Origin: Burkholderia ubonensis
GTDB taxonomy: Bacteria > Pseudomonadota > Gammaproteobacteria > Burkholderiales > Burkholderiaceae
Assembly: GCF_902833085.1 (NCBI RefSeq)
Contig: NZ_CADFEB010000003.1
Span: forward strand, 558,001-622,000
Direction of reading: 5' to 3'
DNA: 64,000 bases
The position numbers were made by a program, and so were the translations under genes. This document shows positions 51,706 through 60,018 of the stretch, one piece after another; the first letter of the stretch is position 1; each line of letters opens with the position of its first letter. The notes beneath the pieces were generated by a model. That model worked only from the letters and a program-made list of their open reading frames with translations, did no database searches and was not told where the DNA came from.

Positions 51706-53181
51706 ATGACGAATCAGCCTACCCAGACTGCAGCCGAGCAGCCCGTCGACATGATCATCTTCGGCGGCGGCGGCGACCTCGCCGCCCGCAAGCTGCTGCC
51801 CGCGCTGTACATGGCGCATCTGCACCGCAACCTCCCGCCCGAAACGCGGATCATCGCGGTCGGCCGCCGCGACTGGGGCATCGACGGCTACCTGAAGTTC
51901 ATGGAGGAGCAGTCGCGGCCGTTCATCGACGAGAAGGCGTTCGACCCGCAGGCGTGGGGTCGCTTCCTGGACCTGTTCCGCTACGTGCTGATCGACGTGC
52001 ACGACGCGGCCGACTACGCGCGCCTCACGGAAGCAACCCGCCGCGACGCGGTTCGCGCGTTCTACCTGTCGACGTCGCCGGAGCTGTTCACGACGATCTG
52101 CGACAACCTGTCGTCGGCCGACCTCGTCGACGCCCGCTCGCGGGTCGTGCTGGAGAAGCCGCTCGGCCACGATCTCGCATCCGCGAAGGCCATCAACGAT
52201 GCGGTCGGCAAGCACTTCGAGGAATCGCAGATCTACCGGATCGACCACTATCTCGGCAAGGAAACCGTGCAGAACCTGATGGTGCTGCGCTTCGGCAACC
52301 CGATCTTCGGGCCGCTGTGGCAGGCGCCCTGCATCCGCAGCGTGCAGATCACCGTCGCGGAAACGGTCGGCGTCGGCAGCCGCGCGGGCTTCTACGACCA
52401 TACCGGCGCGCTGCGCGACATGGTGCAGAACCACCTGCTGCAACTCCTGTGCATCGTCGCGATGGAGCCGCCCGTGTCGCTCGATCCGGACGCGGTGCGC
52501 GACGAGAAGCTGAAGGTGCTGCGCTCGCTGCGGCCGATGTCGCCGTCGGACATCGCGCGCGACACGGTGCGGGGCCAGTACACGGCGGGCGCGATCGACG
52601 GCCAGCCGGTCAAGGGCTACCTCGAGGAAGACAACGTGCCGCCGGACAGCCGCGCGGAAACCTTCGTCGCGCTGCGCGCGCACATCAACAACTGGCGCTG
52701 GGCGAACGTGCCGTTCTTCCTGCGCACCGGCAAGCGGCTGCAGAAGCGCCAGTCGGAAATCGTGATCGAGTTCGCGGACATGCCGTTCTCGATCATCCCG
52801 AGCGGCCCGCGCCACTACAGCAACCGGCTCGTGATCCAGCTTCAGCCGGAAGAATCGATTCAGCTGCAGATGCTCGCGAAGGAGCCGGGCAGCGGCATGA
52901 ACATGGTGCCGGTGAGCCTCAACCTCGACCTGCAGCAGGCCATTCCGGAGCGGCGCGCGGAAGCGTACGAGCGGCTGCTGATCGACGTGATCCGCGGGCG
53001 CCTCACGCACTTCATGCGCCGCGACGAGCTCGAGGCCGCGTGGACGTGGGTCGAGCCGATCCTCGACGGCTGGCAGCAGATCGGCGACCGCCCGCGGCTG
53101 TATACGTCGGGCACGTTCGGGCCGGCCGCGTCGTCGGCGCTGCTCGCGCGGAACAACATGTCGTGGTCCGAGGAAGCCTGA
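51706..53181 (+). CDS. zwf: Glucose-6-phosphate 1-dehydrogenase
   Basis: This 491-residue protein is full length. It has the nucleotide-binding FGGGGDLAARKLLPALYMAH, the substrate site YRIDHYLGKETVQN (active-site His), FVALRAHINNWRWANVPFFL with RTGKRL, and the C-terminal GDRPRLYTSGTFGP. It oxidises glucose-6-phosphate to 6-phosphogluconolactone with NADP+, feeding the pentose-phosphate and Entner-Doudoroff routes. The ATG at 51706 matches the family start; the frame is open upstream but is not coding-like. The gene stands alone here, without pgl or edd neighbours. Confidence 0.95.
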   Translation: MTNQPTQTAAEQPVDMIIFGGGGDLAARKLLPALYMAHLHRNLPPETRIIAVGRRDWGIDGYLKFMEEQSRPFIDEKAFDPQAWGRFLDLFRYVLIDVHDAADYARLTEATRRDAVRAFYLSTSPELFTTICDNLSSADLVDARSRVVLEKPLGHDLASAKAINDAVGKHFEESQIYRIDHYLGKETVQNLMVLRFGNPIFGPLWQAPCIRSVQITVAETVGVGSRAGFYDHTGALRDMVQNHLLQLLCIVAMEPPVSLDPDAVRDEKLKVLRSLRPMSPSDIARDTVRGQYTAGAIDGQPVKGYLEEDNVPPDSRAETFVALRAHINNWRWANVPFFLRTGKRLQKRQSEIVIEFADMPFSIIPSGPRHYSNRLVIQLQPEESIQLQMLAKEPGSGMNMVPVSLNLDLQQAIPERRAEAYERLLIDVIRGRLTHFMRRDELEAAWTWVEPILDGWQQIGDRPRLYTSGTFGPAASSALLARNNMSWSEEA

Positions 53182-53227
53182 CCTGAACGACGGGCGGCCC
53201 GCCCCCGCGCGGCCGCCGTCGATCCGC

Positions 53228-53254
53228 GCGGCCGTCGGCCGTCGGCCGTCGGCG
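53228..53254 (+). repeat. Short tandem repeat GGCCGTC
   Basis: Between zwf and the nnrS stump, a 7-bp unit (GGCCGTC) is repeated about three and a half times. It marks the place where the nnrS reading frame breaks off. Confidence 0.5.
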
Positions 53255-53257
53255 AGA

Positions 53258-53392
53258 TCAGGCGGCCAGCCACGCGGCGATCGCCACGCTGCCGAACAAC
53301 GCCCCGCCCGCATGGAACGGCCGCACGCCGAGTTGCAGCACCGGCAACGTGTCGGGCGTCGACGCCGGCTTCAACGGTTCGCTGATTTTCAT
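53258..53392 (-). pseudogene. Truncated nnrS (N-terminal stump)
   Basis: From an ATG with a good GGAGA ribosome site the minus strand encodes 44 residues. They include STPDTLPVLQLGVRPFHAGG and ALFGSVAIAAWLAA, which is the LGFRPF-containing first helix of NnrS haem-copper membrane proteins (nitrosative-stress response). The frame ends there, while NnrS is normally about 400 residues. The region after the stop is a GC-rich heptamer repeat. An FNR-type box lies 107 bp upstream. It is a clear remnant and probably not functional. Confidence 0.6.
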
Positions 53393-53495
53393 GTCTTTCT
53401 CCGGCGGAGGATGGTGCGTTCCGACCATCCTGGCGCCGCCACGATCGATACGAGCCGGTCTCCCTACGGGCCGCAGCGGCATCCGGTACGAATGT

Positions 53496-53509
53496 CTGAT
53501 CCACGTCAA
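53496..53509 (-). promoter_or_regulatory. FNR-type box upstream of the nnrS stump
   Basis: On the minus strand the site reads TTGACGTGGATCAG, matching the FNR/ANR consensus TTGATnnnnATCAA at 8 of 10 fixed positions. It is 107 bp upstream of the nnrS-remnant start. An activating position near -41 would place transcription start about 70 bp before the ATG. An FNR gene lies at 57.3 kb. Confidence 0.5.
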
Positions 53510-53670
53510 GCGCGCGCGCCACGTGCGACAAAATGCACGTCGCGACGCCGCATCAAAATGCCTAGCTTTGATACACACGGCATGACCGCCTCGATGGCCC
53601 GAAAGCGGGAGCGGCCAACGCGCGTCGACCATGCCTCCGATGCCGACGCCTTCATCTTCAGGAGACGAAC

Positions 53671-53868
53671 ATGTTGAGCCCGCATGAATTTGCCGCACTG
53701 TTGCTGATCGATGACGCCGCCGATCCGACCGGCCTCGATCTCGGCGACCTGACGTCGCTCGTCGAACGCCAGCTCGTCTCGTTGGAGCTGCTCGCATCGG
53801 AAAGCCGGCGGGCCCGTCTGACGGAAAACGGACGCTCGATGCTGGAGACGATCGATCGTCGTCATTGA
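53671..53868 (+). CDS. Small protein of unknown function (65 aa)
   Basis: An ATG preceded by AGGAGACGAAC opens MLSPHEFAALLLIDDAADPT, then LTSLVERQLVSLELLASESR and a short tail ending DRRH. The ribosome site is excellent. The middle resembles the recognition part of a winged-helix protein, but it is too short for a firm call. It is probably a real gene of the low-oxygen island. Confidence 0.6.
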   Translation: MLSPHEFAALLLIDDAADPTGLDLGDLTSLVERQLVSLELLASESRRARLTENGRSMLETIDRRH

Positions 53869-53938
53869 CGTTCCCGAGTCCCGCAGCAGCGGGCGCATGC
53901 GCTATGCGCCGTCGCAGCGTTTCCCGGCTGGATCTTCG

Positions 53939-54140
53939 GGGATCGACTTCGCGATCGCGACCGTGGGCTTTTTCCTGCTGACGCGCTGGAAAGTGCCGCC
54001 GCTCGTCATCGTCGTGCCTTCCTGCCGGTGACGATGCCGAACGCCGGTCGTTCGAAACGATGAAACGGCCGATACATCACGATCCCCCTCTACCGATCCT
54101 CTGCATGGCCGCCGAGCCAGCGGACGAACCATGCGGCGGC
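53939..54140. repeat. Duplicated segments, copy A left part (chrA tail plus small-ORF head)
   Basis: Bases 53939-54017 match 59414-59492, inside the end of the chromate-transporter gene, with only two mismatches. Bases 54028-54140 match 60196-60309 with few changes; there they include the start of the small membrane ORF and the end of a hydrolase. In copy A the roughly 700 bp that separate these segments in copy B are missing. A piece of chrA is thus joined to a piece of the small ORF, and neither can be expressed as such. Confidence 0.75.
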
Positions 54141-54749
54141 GAGCCGCGCAACGGCGTCGAGCGCGCCGGGCTCCTCGAACAGATGGGTTGCGCCCGGCAC
54201 GATTTCGATCACCGTTTCGCACGTCAGTCGCGCGGCCGCCAGCCGGTTGAGACGCAGCACCTGTTCGTCTCGCGCGCCGACGATCAGCAGCGTCGGCGCG
54301 GCCACGCGCTCGAGCGCATCGCCGGCCAGGTCCGGGCGGCCTCCGCGCGACACGACGGCGCCGACGGCCGGTTCGCGCGCGGCCGCGACGAGGGCAGCCG
54401 CCGCGCCCGTGCTCGCGCCGAACAGGCCGAGCGGCAGCGGCCGGCATTCCGGCAGCGCGCGTATCCACGCAATCGCGGCGCATAGACGACGGGCGAGCAG
54501 ATCGACGTCGAAGCGATAGAGCGCCGTCACGCAGTCGACCTGCTCTTCGTCGCGATCGAGCAGATCGAACAGCAGCGTCGCGAGTCCGGCCTTCACCAGC
54601 GTCTGCGCAACGGCGCGGTTGCGCGGGCTGAGGCGGCTGCTGCCGCTGCCGTGCGCGAACACGACGACGCCGCACGCGCGCGGCGGCAGCGTCAGCACGC
54701 CGTCGAGCCGGGTCCGGTCGATCGGGATCGCGATCTCGCATGTCCGCAT
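54090..54749 (-). CDS. Alpha/beta hydrolase (dienelactone-hydrolase-like)
   Basis: This protein has 219 residues from the ATG at 54749 (MRTCEIAIPIDRTRLDGVLT). It shows VVVFAHGSGSSRLSPRNRAV, the nucleophile motif LFGASTGAAAAL, an acid in IVGARDEQVLRLN and the histidine in PGATHLFEEPG. Triad and length fit small alpha/beta hydrolases often found in stress or low-oxygen clusters. The FNR-like site at 54927-54940 lies about 180 bp upstream. A second, deleted copy of the same locus survives at 60.2-60.5 kb. Confidence 0.85.
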   Translation of the reverse strand: MRTCEIAIPIDRTRLDGVLTLPPRACGVVVFAHGSGSSRLSPRNRAVAQTLVKAGLATLLFDLLDRDEEQVDCVTALYRFDVDLLARRLCAAIAWIRALPECRPLPLGLFGASTGAAAALVAAAREPAVGAVVSRGGRPDLAGDALERVAAPTLLIVGARDEQVLRLNRLAAARLTCETVIEIVPGATHLFEEPGALDAVARLAAAWFVRWLGGHAEDR

Positions 54750-54819
54750 GTCGCACCTCGCTTGCCGCGCACCGCGCCGGCTACCCGACCTTCGCCCGGG
54801 CGACCGCTTCGCGCATGCT

Positions 54820-55000
54820 CGACGCCTGTCCCGCGTCCCTTCGCAATTCGGCATCGGTCTTCACGATCGTTCGTCTGCGATTGCCGTCGATGCATGTCAC
54901 GGTATGTCGTGCGAAACGGGGCGAAATTGATCCAGGTCAGCCGCGCACGGGCGGGTTGCGCGATGCATCGGCGCAGATCCGACGCCCACGATTTCCGCGC
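54820..55000. repeat. Duplicated segment, copy A right part (hydrolase upstream region)
   Basis: This stretch of about 180 bp upstream of the hydrolase matches 60331-60512 closely. It includes the block GCGAAATTGATCCAGGTCAG, in which TTGATCCAGGTCAG (54927-54940) resembles an FNR site in its left half. It shows that the duplication included the promoter region of the hydrolase. Confidence 0.7.
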
Positions 55001-55191
55001 CGGCCATCAGCAAACGTTCCGCCGCCTGTCGGATATTTCCGACACGACGGCGACACATCGGACAGCAAGTTCAGGCCCCGCTGATTGTTGCCGCCCGCCC
55101 CGCCGCCAATACTGGAGGCGTGACAGGAAGCCATGTGCCCGGCGGTCACGCGACAGGTCCGGGCACAGGCCGCAAAGCCCGGGAGCAGGCG

Positions 55192-55704
55192 ATGAACTCT
55201 CCGATCCAGCCGCAATCCGACGACGACGCATACGGCCCCGACCTGCCGGTTGGCGCGCATCTGATGACCCGGCGCCCGGGCTATGCGCATCACGGGATCT
55301 ACATCGGCGGCGGCAAGGTGATCCACTACGCGGGACTGTCGCGGCGCCTGAGCGGCGGCCCGGTCGAGGTGGTCTCCGTCGACTGTTTCGCCTCCGGGTC
55401 CGAGCTCGCGATCATGCAGCATGACTGCGCGCCGTACAGCGGGCCGGAAGTCGCGCGCCGCGCGGCGTCGCGGCTCGGCGAATGCCATTACCGGCTGCTG
55501 ACGAACAACTGCGAGCACTTCTGCCTGTGGTGCCTGTTCGGCGTCGCGCGCAGCGAACAGGTCGAAGCCTGCCTGCGCAATCCGGCCCGCGCGGCGGCGG
55601 TGGTCGTGATGCTGGTGCTGTGCCGGTTCACCGGCAAGCGGCATGCGGCAACGCCCGGCGCCGACGCCGGCAGCCAGGATCTGTCCTGGCAATGCGCCGC
55701 CTGA
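55192..55704 (+). CDS. LRAT/H-rev107-like (NlpC/P60-fold) protein
   Basis: This protein has 170 residues from the ATG at 55192. It has PVGAHLMTRRPGYAHHGIYI with the LRAT-type histidine, KVIHYAG, and LTNNCEHFCLWCLFG with the NCEHF catalytic-cysteine box. A hydrophobic segment (AAAVVVMLVLCRF) near the C-terminus could anchor it to the membrane. The LRAT group has thiol acyltransferase or phospholipase activity in animals, and bacterial members are little studied. Neighbouring stress genes suggest a lipid or PHB-related role, which is unproven. Confidence 0.8.
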   Translation: MNSPIQPQSDDDAYGPDLPVGAHLMTRRPGYAHHGIYIGGGKVIHYAGLSRRLSGGPVEVVSVDCFASGSELAIMQHDCAPYSGPEVARRAASRLGECHYRLLTNNCEHFCLWCLFGVARSEQVEACLRNPARAAAVVVMLVLCRFTGKRHAATPGADAGSQDLSWQCAA

Positions 55705-55727
55705 CGCCGCGCCGTATCCGCACGGAT

Positions 55728-55741
55728 TTGACGTCCGTCAA
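55728..55741. promoter_or_regulatory. Perfect FNR-type palindrome without a gene behind it
   Basis: TTGACGTCCGTCAA is a perfect inverted repeat of TTGAC with a 4-bp spacer. It equals the box before the PHB-depolymerase gene (60518-60531) except in the spacer. Here it stands between two converging genes and drives nothing visible, so it may be left over from a lost gene. Confidence 0.5.
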
Positions 55742-55805
55742 CGCATCGTCGCCGCTTCGTTCCTGGATTCGCGATGAGGACGCCCCTCGCGGGCCTACCC
55801 GGCGT

Positions 55806-56765
55806 TCACCCGGCACGATACGCGGCGCCGAGCGCGGCGACGAACGCGTCGAGGCGGTCCGGCGCGAGCCGGTTGATGCCGGCCGCCCCTTCCCGCCCGC
55901 CGCCGCCCGGGAACGCACGGCACAGCCGGTCCGCACCGCGCGGCGCGGCGAGCGGCGCGCGCACGCTGACGGTGTAGTAGCCGTCCGGCGCGATCGTCAG
56001 CACCGCATGCGCGCGGTCGGGCGCGTCGCGCGCGAGCTGGTTCGCGAACGCGCCGCGCACCCGGCGCGCCCAGCGCGCGTCGGGCAGCACATACGCCCGC
56101 GCGCCCGGCATCACGAACGCCGCGCGCTGCCGGGCCGCGCAGGCGAGGTCGCGGCGCCGGTTGTCGTCGAGCTGCCGCGCGAGCGGCGAGCCCGCGAAAT
56201 CGAGCGGATTCGCGCACGCGCGCAGCGACGCGTAGACGGCAAGCGGCGGCATGAACAGATCGTCTGCGGAATCGCCGTAGGCGTTGTAGTTGATCGCTTC
56301 GCCGAGCGCCTGCAGCCGGCGCGCATCGGGCGCGGCCAGCCCGGCTTGCGCGGCTGTCCGGGCGGCGACCTCCACGAGGTTGTCGCCATAGGCGCCCACC
56401 ACGGCCCACGGGCGATGCCGCCCGGCCAGGTGACGGTCGACGATGAGGCTCGTGCAAACCGTCGGCGCCGTGTCGATGCATGCATGGAGGCAAGCGTGAA
56501 CCGGCACGACGCCCGGCTCGTGGTGATCGAAGTACGCGACGTCGACGCCGCTGTCGAGCAGCGCCGTCAACGCGGCGCGGTTCGCGTCGAGCGAGATGTC
56601 GAGCACGGTCACGGCGTCGCCGCGCATGGCCGGCACGCGCGCGAACAGCGCGATGTCGCGTTTCGGCCCGGTCACGAGAATCGACGCGGCCGGCGATGCG
56701 AGCCGCAGTTGCTGCAGCGCGCAGATGCCGTCCGCGTCGCCGTTGAATACGTCGTAGCGTTGCAT
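55806..56765 (-). CDS. DHH-family phosphoesterase
   Basis: This protein has 319 residues from the ATG at 56765 (MQRYDVFNGDADGICALQQL). The first metal motif is FNGDADG, followed by the DHH signature in VAYFDHHEPG and a later VVGAYGDNLVEVA. The C-terminal half ends GGGGREGAAGINRL, like the DHHA1 GG motif. DHH enzymes split phosphodiesters or small oligonucleotides, and related proteins occur in Burkholderia low-oxygen clusters. The divergent neighbour is the truncated prs. Confidence 0.8.
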   Translation of the reverse strand: MQRYDVFNGDADGICALQQLRLASPAASILVTGPKRDIALFARVPAMRGDAVTVLDISLDANRAALTALLDSGVDVAYFDHHEPGVVPVHACLHACIDTAPTVCTSLIVDRHLAGRHRPWAVVGAYGDNLVEVAARTAAQAGLAAPDARRLQALGEAINYNAYGDSADDLFMPPLAVYASLRACANPLDFAGSPLARQLDDNRRRDLACAARQRAAFVMPGARAYVLPDARWARRVRGAFANQLARDAPDRAHAVLTIAPDGYYTVSVRAPLAAPRGADRLCRAFPGGGGREGAAGINRLAPDRLDAFVAALGAAYRAG

Positions 56766-56808
56766 CGTTCGTCCCCCCGGAACGTCACCTGAAGCGAGGA
56801 TGTCCGTC

Positions 56809-56976
56809 ATGTCGCACAGCACCTTCGATCTCTTTGCATTCTCGACCAGCCGGCCGTTCGGCGAACGAATCGCCGCGCATCTCCGCGTCGCGCTCGCGCC
56901 GCACGAAGAACGGCCGCTCGAGGACGGCGAACACAAGACCCGCCCGCTCGTCAGCGTGCGCGGGCACGATGTCTAT
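56809..56976 (+). pseudogene. Truncated ribose-phosphate pyrophosphokinase (prs)
   Basis: After a GAGGA ribosome site the ATG at 56809 opens MSHSTFDLFAFSTSRPFGER, HEERPLEDGEHKTRPLVSVR and GHDVY. This is the start of PRPP synthetases (FALNATRPFGE, FEDGEHKxRP, VRGxDVY in relatives). Homology ends at DVY, after 56 residues of a normal length of about 310. Unrelated sequence follows. It cannot be active. Confidence 0.7.
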
Positions 56977-57296
56977 GCATGGATACGGGATACTGATACG
57001 CGTGTAGGAAGCGTCCTACAGCGCTTCCCTATTACCTACCGCATCTGCAAGCCTCGCCGATTTCGCTTGCCCTTCAAGCGATACATACTGGCCAATAAGA
57101 AAACCAAACAGCGTGTGCCTCCCGGAACAGAAGCAGCTTCGTCGTCCAACAACCGCGGTATCGATCGACCGCGCCGGTGCGGGTTTCCTCTCGTGAAGAC
57201 GGCAAAGGATCGCCGTCGCATGCAACATGGTCGACATCGTCATGCCCATGCCGCGGGTATCGAGCGTTGCTGACCCCGTATGAACTGGAGCAGATC
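56977..57296. other. Non-coding stretch between prs stump and fnr
   Basis: These 320 bp contain no gene. A GTAGGA/TCCTAC hairpin at 57004-57019 is followed by AT-richer sequence. The promoter of the fnr-type gene should be in its second half, but no clear box is visible. Confidence 0.4.
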
Positions 57297-58070
57297 ATGC
57301 TGACCAACGCCGATATCGCGACTCCCGTGCCGCTACACCCCATCATTCCGCTGCATCCGGTCGCGCGCGAGGACCAGCCGAAGCGTAGCGCTTCCCGCTG
57401 TTCATCGTGTGCATTGCGCAACGTGTGCATGCCGAACGATCTGACACCTGACGATTTCGCGCGGCTCGACGCGATGATCTGCACGACCCGTCATGTCAAA
57501 CGCGGCGACTCCCTCTACCGCGCGGGAGACCTGTTCCAAAGCATCTACGCGGTGAGGACCGGTTCGTTCAAGACGGTCATGGTGCATCGCGACGGCGACG
57601 AGCAGGTAACGGGTTTTCAGATCGTCGGCGAATCGCTCGGGCTGGACGGCGTGCACAGCGGCCATCACAACGGCGACGCAATCGCACTCGAAGACAGCAC
57701 CGTCTGCATCATTCCTTTCGGCCAACTCGAACAGCTATGCCGTGAAAACCGCACGATGCAACATCACGTGTACCGGATGATGAGCGGCGAGATTGTCCGG
57801 GAGTCGGGGCTGATGCTGCTGCTCGGCACGATGAGCGCCGAGCAGCGCGTCGCCGCCTTCCTGCTGAATCTCTCCGCGCGCTTCAAGGCACGGGGCTACT
57901 CGTCTGCGGAATTCATCCTGCGGATGACACGCGACGAAATCGGCGGCTATCTCGGCATGAAGCTGGAAACGGTGAGCCGCATGCTGTCGAAATTCCAGCG
58001 CAGAGGGGTGGTCGCCGCGCACGGCAAGCAAATTCGCATCGTGGATCCGGACAGTCTCGCGCAAATCTGA
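57297..58070 (+). CDS. FNR-type oxygen-sensing transcription regulator
   Basis: This protein has 257 residues from the ATG at 57297. The N-terminal cluster has C35, C38 and C44 (CSSCALRNVC) with spacing identical to E. coli FNR, and the fourth ligand C137 lies in STVCIIPF, so an oxygen-labile [4Fe-4S] cluster is expected. A cyclic-nucleotide-type beta-roll follows. The HTH (MTRDEIGGYLGMKLETVSRM) has the E-x2-S-R set (E224, S227, R228) that reads TTGAT half-sites. It is the evident regulator of the surrounding island and of the FNR boxes at 53.5, 55.7 and 60.5 kb. Confidence 0.92.
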   Translation: MLTNADIATPVPLHPIIPLHPVAREDQPKRSASRCSSCALRNVCMPNDLTPDDFARLDAMICTTRHVKRGDSLYRAGDLFQSIYAVRTGSFKTVMVHRDGDEQVTGFQIVGESLGLDGVHSGHHNGDAIALEDSTVCIIPFGQLEQLCRENRTMQHHVYRMMSGEIVRESGLMLLLGTMSAEQRVAAFLLNLSARFKARGYSSAEFILRMTRDEIGGYLGMKLETVSRMLSKFQRRGVVAAHGKQIRIVDPDSLAQI

Positions 58071-58297
58071 TTGCGCATTCAGCATGCGTCGCCGAATCGG
58101 CCGGGTACCGGTCAACCGATCGCCAGCTTCTTCTGGCTGACGGGTGCCTTCTTCGTCGGCATGGTACGTCGCGGTCGCGGTCGCCTCGTCGACTTCGCCC
58201 GCGAGTTGCTGCACCTGACTTCTCGCCCAAGCAACGCTTCCTGGTCACATGAGCAGTATCATCTCGGCGTCTCCACTTCTGCAGGATCGCCAGCCAA
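58071..58297. other. Gap between fnr and chrA with possible gene tail
   Basis: These 227 bp hold no full gene. On the minus strand one frame ends RRTMPTKKAPVSQKKLAIG and a stop, which resembles the tail of a small basic protein whose body is missing. I cannot name it. Confidence 0.3.
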
Positions 58298-59533
58298 ATG
58301 GAAGCCGGCAGGTCATCGTTCAGCACGGTTCGGGCCGGTTCGGCGCTCGAAGTGCTGCGGGTATTTCTGAAGCTCGGCGTCACGTCCTTCGGCGGGCCGG
58401 TCGCGCACATCGGCTACTTTCACCGGGAATTCGTCAAGCGCCGCGGCTGGCTCGACGACGCGGCCTTCACCGACCTGATGGGCCTTTGCCAGTTCCTGCC
58501 CGGTCCGGCCAGCAGCCAGCTGGGCTTCTCCATCGGCCTGCTGCGGGCCGGATGGCGCGGCGCGCTGGCGGCATGGTGCGGCTTCACGCTCCCGTCCGTC
58601 GCGTTGCTGCTCGCCTTCGCCGCGATCGCGCCGGCGCTGGACGGCCCGGTCGGCAGCGGGCTGATTCACGGCCTGAAGCTCGTGGCGGTCGCCGTCGTCG
58701 CGCAAGCCGTATGGGACATGGCGCGCCGTCTGTGCCCCGACCGTCGCCGCGCCGCGATCGCGCTCTTCGCGGTCGCGCTCCTGAACCTGCTCGCCACCGT
58801 GTATGCGCAGTTGCTGGTCATCGTGCTCGGCGCGGTGCTCGGGTTCGCGTTGTGCGAAACCTCGGCGGCGGCCGGCACGGCGCACGCGCACCGGCATGCC
58901 GACGCAGTCCGCATATCGCGAACGGCAAGCGCAATCGCGCTGACGCTGTTCTGCGCGCTGCTGTTCGGGCTGCCGGCGCTCGCGGCGGCCGACCCGACCG
59001 GCGCCGTGCGCGTGTTCGACGCGTTCTATCGCTCCGGCGCGCTCGTGTTCGGCGGCGGCCACGTGGTCCTGCCGCTGCTGCAGCAGGCGACCGTCGCGCA
59101 CGGATGGGTGTCGTCCACCGATTTCCTCGCGGGATATGGCGCGGCGCAGGCAGTGCCGGGGCCGCTGTTCACCTTCGCCGCGTTTCTCGGCTGGATCATG
59201 GGGCCCGCGCCCAGCCATGCGTGGGGCGCGGCGTTGGCCACCGCCGGCATTTTCCTGCCCGGCCTGCTGCTGGTGCTGGCCGCGCTGCCCTACTGGCAGT
59301 CGCTGCGCGCCCGTCCCGCGGCGGTCGCGGTGCTGTCGGGCGTCAACGCCGCCGTGGTCGGCGTGCTGGCGAGCGCGCTCTACACGCCGGTCTGGACCAG
59401 CGCCGTGTTTTCCGGGATCGACTTCGCGATCGCGACCGTGGGCTTTTTCCTGCTGACGCGCTGGAAAGTGCCGCCGCTCGCGATCGTCGTGCTTTGTGCG
59501 GCGGCGGGCATTGCCGAGGCGATGCCGCGCTGA
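58298..59533 (+). CDS. ChrA-type chromate ion transporter
   Basis: This protein has 411 residues. It consists of two homologous CHR domains, each opening with a motif of the family: LKLGVTSFGGPVAHIGYFHR with LCQFLPGPASSQLGFSIGL, and FYRSGALVFGGGHVVLPLLQ with YGAAQAVPGPLFTFAAFLGW. It is a long-chain CHR protein that exports chromate or other oxyanions from the cytoplasm. The last about 80 bp are duplicated at 53.9 kb. It converges with the CBS gene. Confidence 0.9.
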   Translation: MEAGRSSFSTVRAGSALEVLRVFLKLGVTSFGGPVAHIGYFHREFVKRRGWLDDAAFTDLMGLCQFLPGPASSQLGFSIGLLRAGWRGALAAWCGFTLPSVALLLAFAAIAPALDGPVGSGLIHGLKLVAVAVVAQAVWDMARRLCPDRRRAAIALFAVALLNLLATVYAQLLVIVLGAVLGFALCETSAAAGTAHAHRHADAVRISRTASAIALTLFCALLFGLPALAAADPTGAVRVFDAFYRSGALVFGGGHVVLPLLQQATVAHGWVSSTDFLAGYGAAQAVPGPLFTFAAFLGWIMGPAPSHAWGAALATAGIFLPGLLLVLAALPYWQSLRARPAAVAVLSGVNAAVVGVLASALYTPVWTSAVFSGIDFAIATVGFFLLTRWKVPPLAIVVLCAAAGIAEAMPR

Positions 59534-59568
59534 CGCGCGCACCGGCCGCCGAAGCGACCGAACCGGCG

Positions 59569-60018
59569 CTACGTGCGCCGCTTTTCCTCGAGATGCGGCT
59601 GGCGCGCCGCGATGAGGCGCAGTTCGTCGAGCAGGCTTGCGGCGGCATGCAGCAGGTCGTCCAGCGTGACGACGCCGATGAGCCCGCCGTCGTCCGCGAC
59701 CACCGGCAGCCGGCGCACGCCATGCCGGCGCATCCGTCGCGCGAGCAGCCAGACGTCGTCGTCGCCGTGCGCGACCACCGCCGGCTCCGACATCACGTCG
59801 CCGACGAACAGTGCGCCGGCATCGGCGTCCGGGCTCACCACCGCGAGCACGATATCGCGGTCGGTCAGCAGGCCGACCGGCACGCGCACCCCGTCCTGCT
59901 CGCGCACCACCACGAGGTCGCCCGCATGCAGGCCGCGCATCCGCTCGGCCGCTTCGATGACGGTCGTCCGCGGGCCGCAGGTGGCGACCTCGCGCGTACA
60001 CAGCGTGGCAGCGTTCAT
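59569..60018 (-). CDS. CBS-domain protein
   Basis: This protein has 149 residues and consists of two CBS motifs: TVIEAAERMRGLHAGDLVVV with VGLLTDRDIVLAVV, and VWLLARRMRRHGVRRLPVVA with GVVTLDDLLHAAASLL. Stand-alone CBS pairs bind adenine nucleotides and are common in Burkholderia low-oxygen and stress loci. The upstream small membrane gene overlaps its start by ATGA, so they are coupled. Confidence 0.88.
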   Translation of the reverse strand: MNAATLCTREVATCGPRTTVIEAAERMRGLHAGDLVVVREQDGVRVPVGLLTDRDIVLAVVSPDADAGALFVGDVMSEPAVVAHGDDDVWLLARRMRRHGVRRLPVVADDGGLIGVVTLDDLLHAAASLLDELRLIAARQPHLEEKRRT

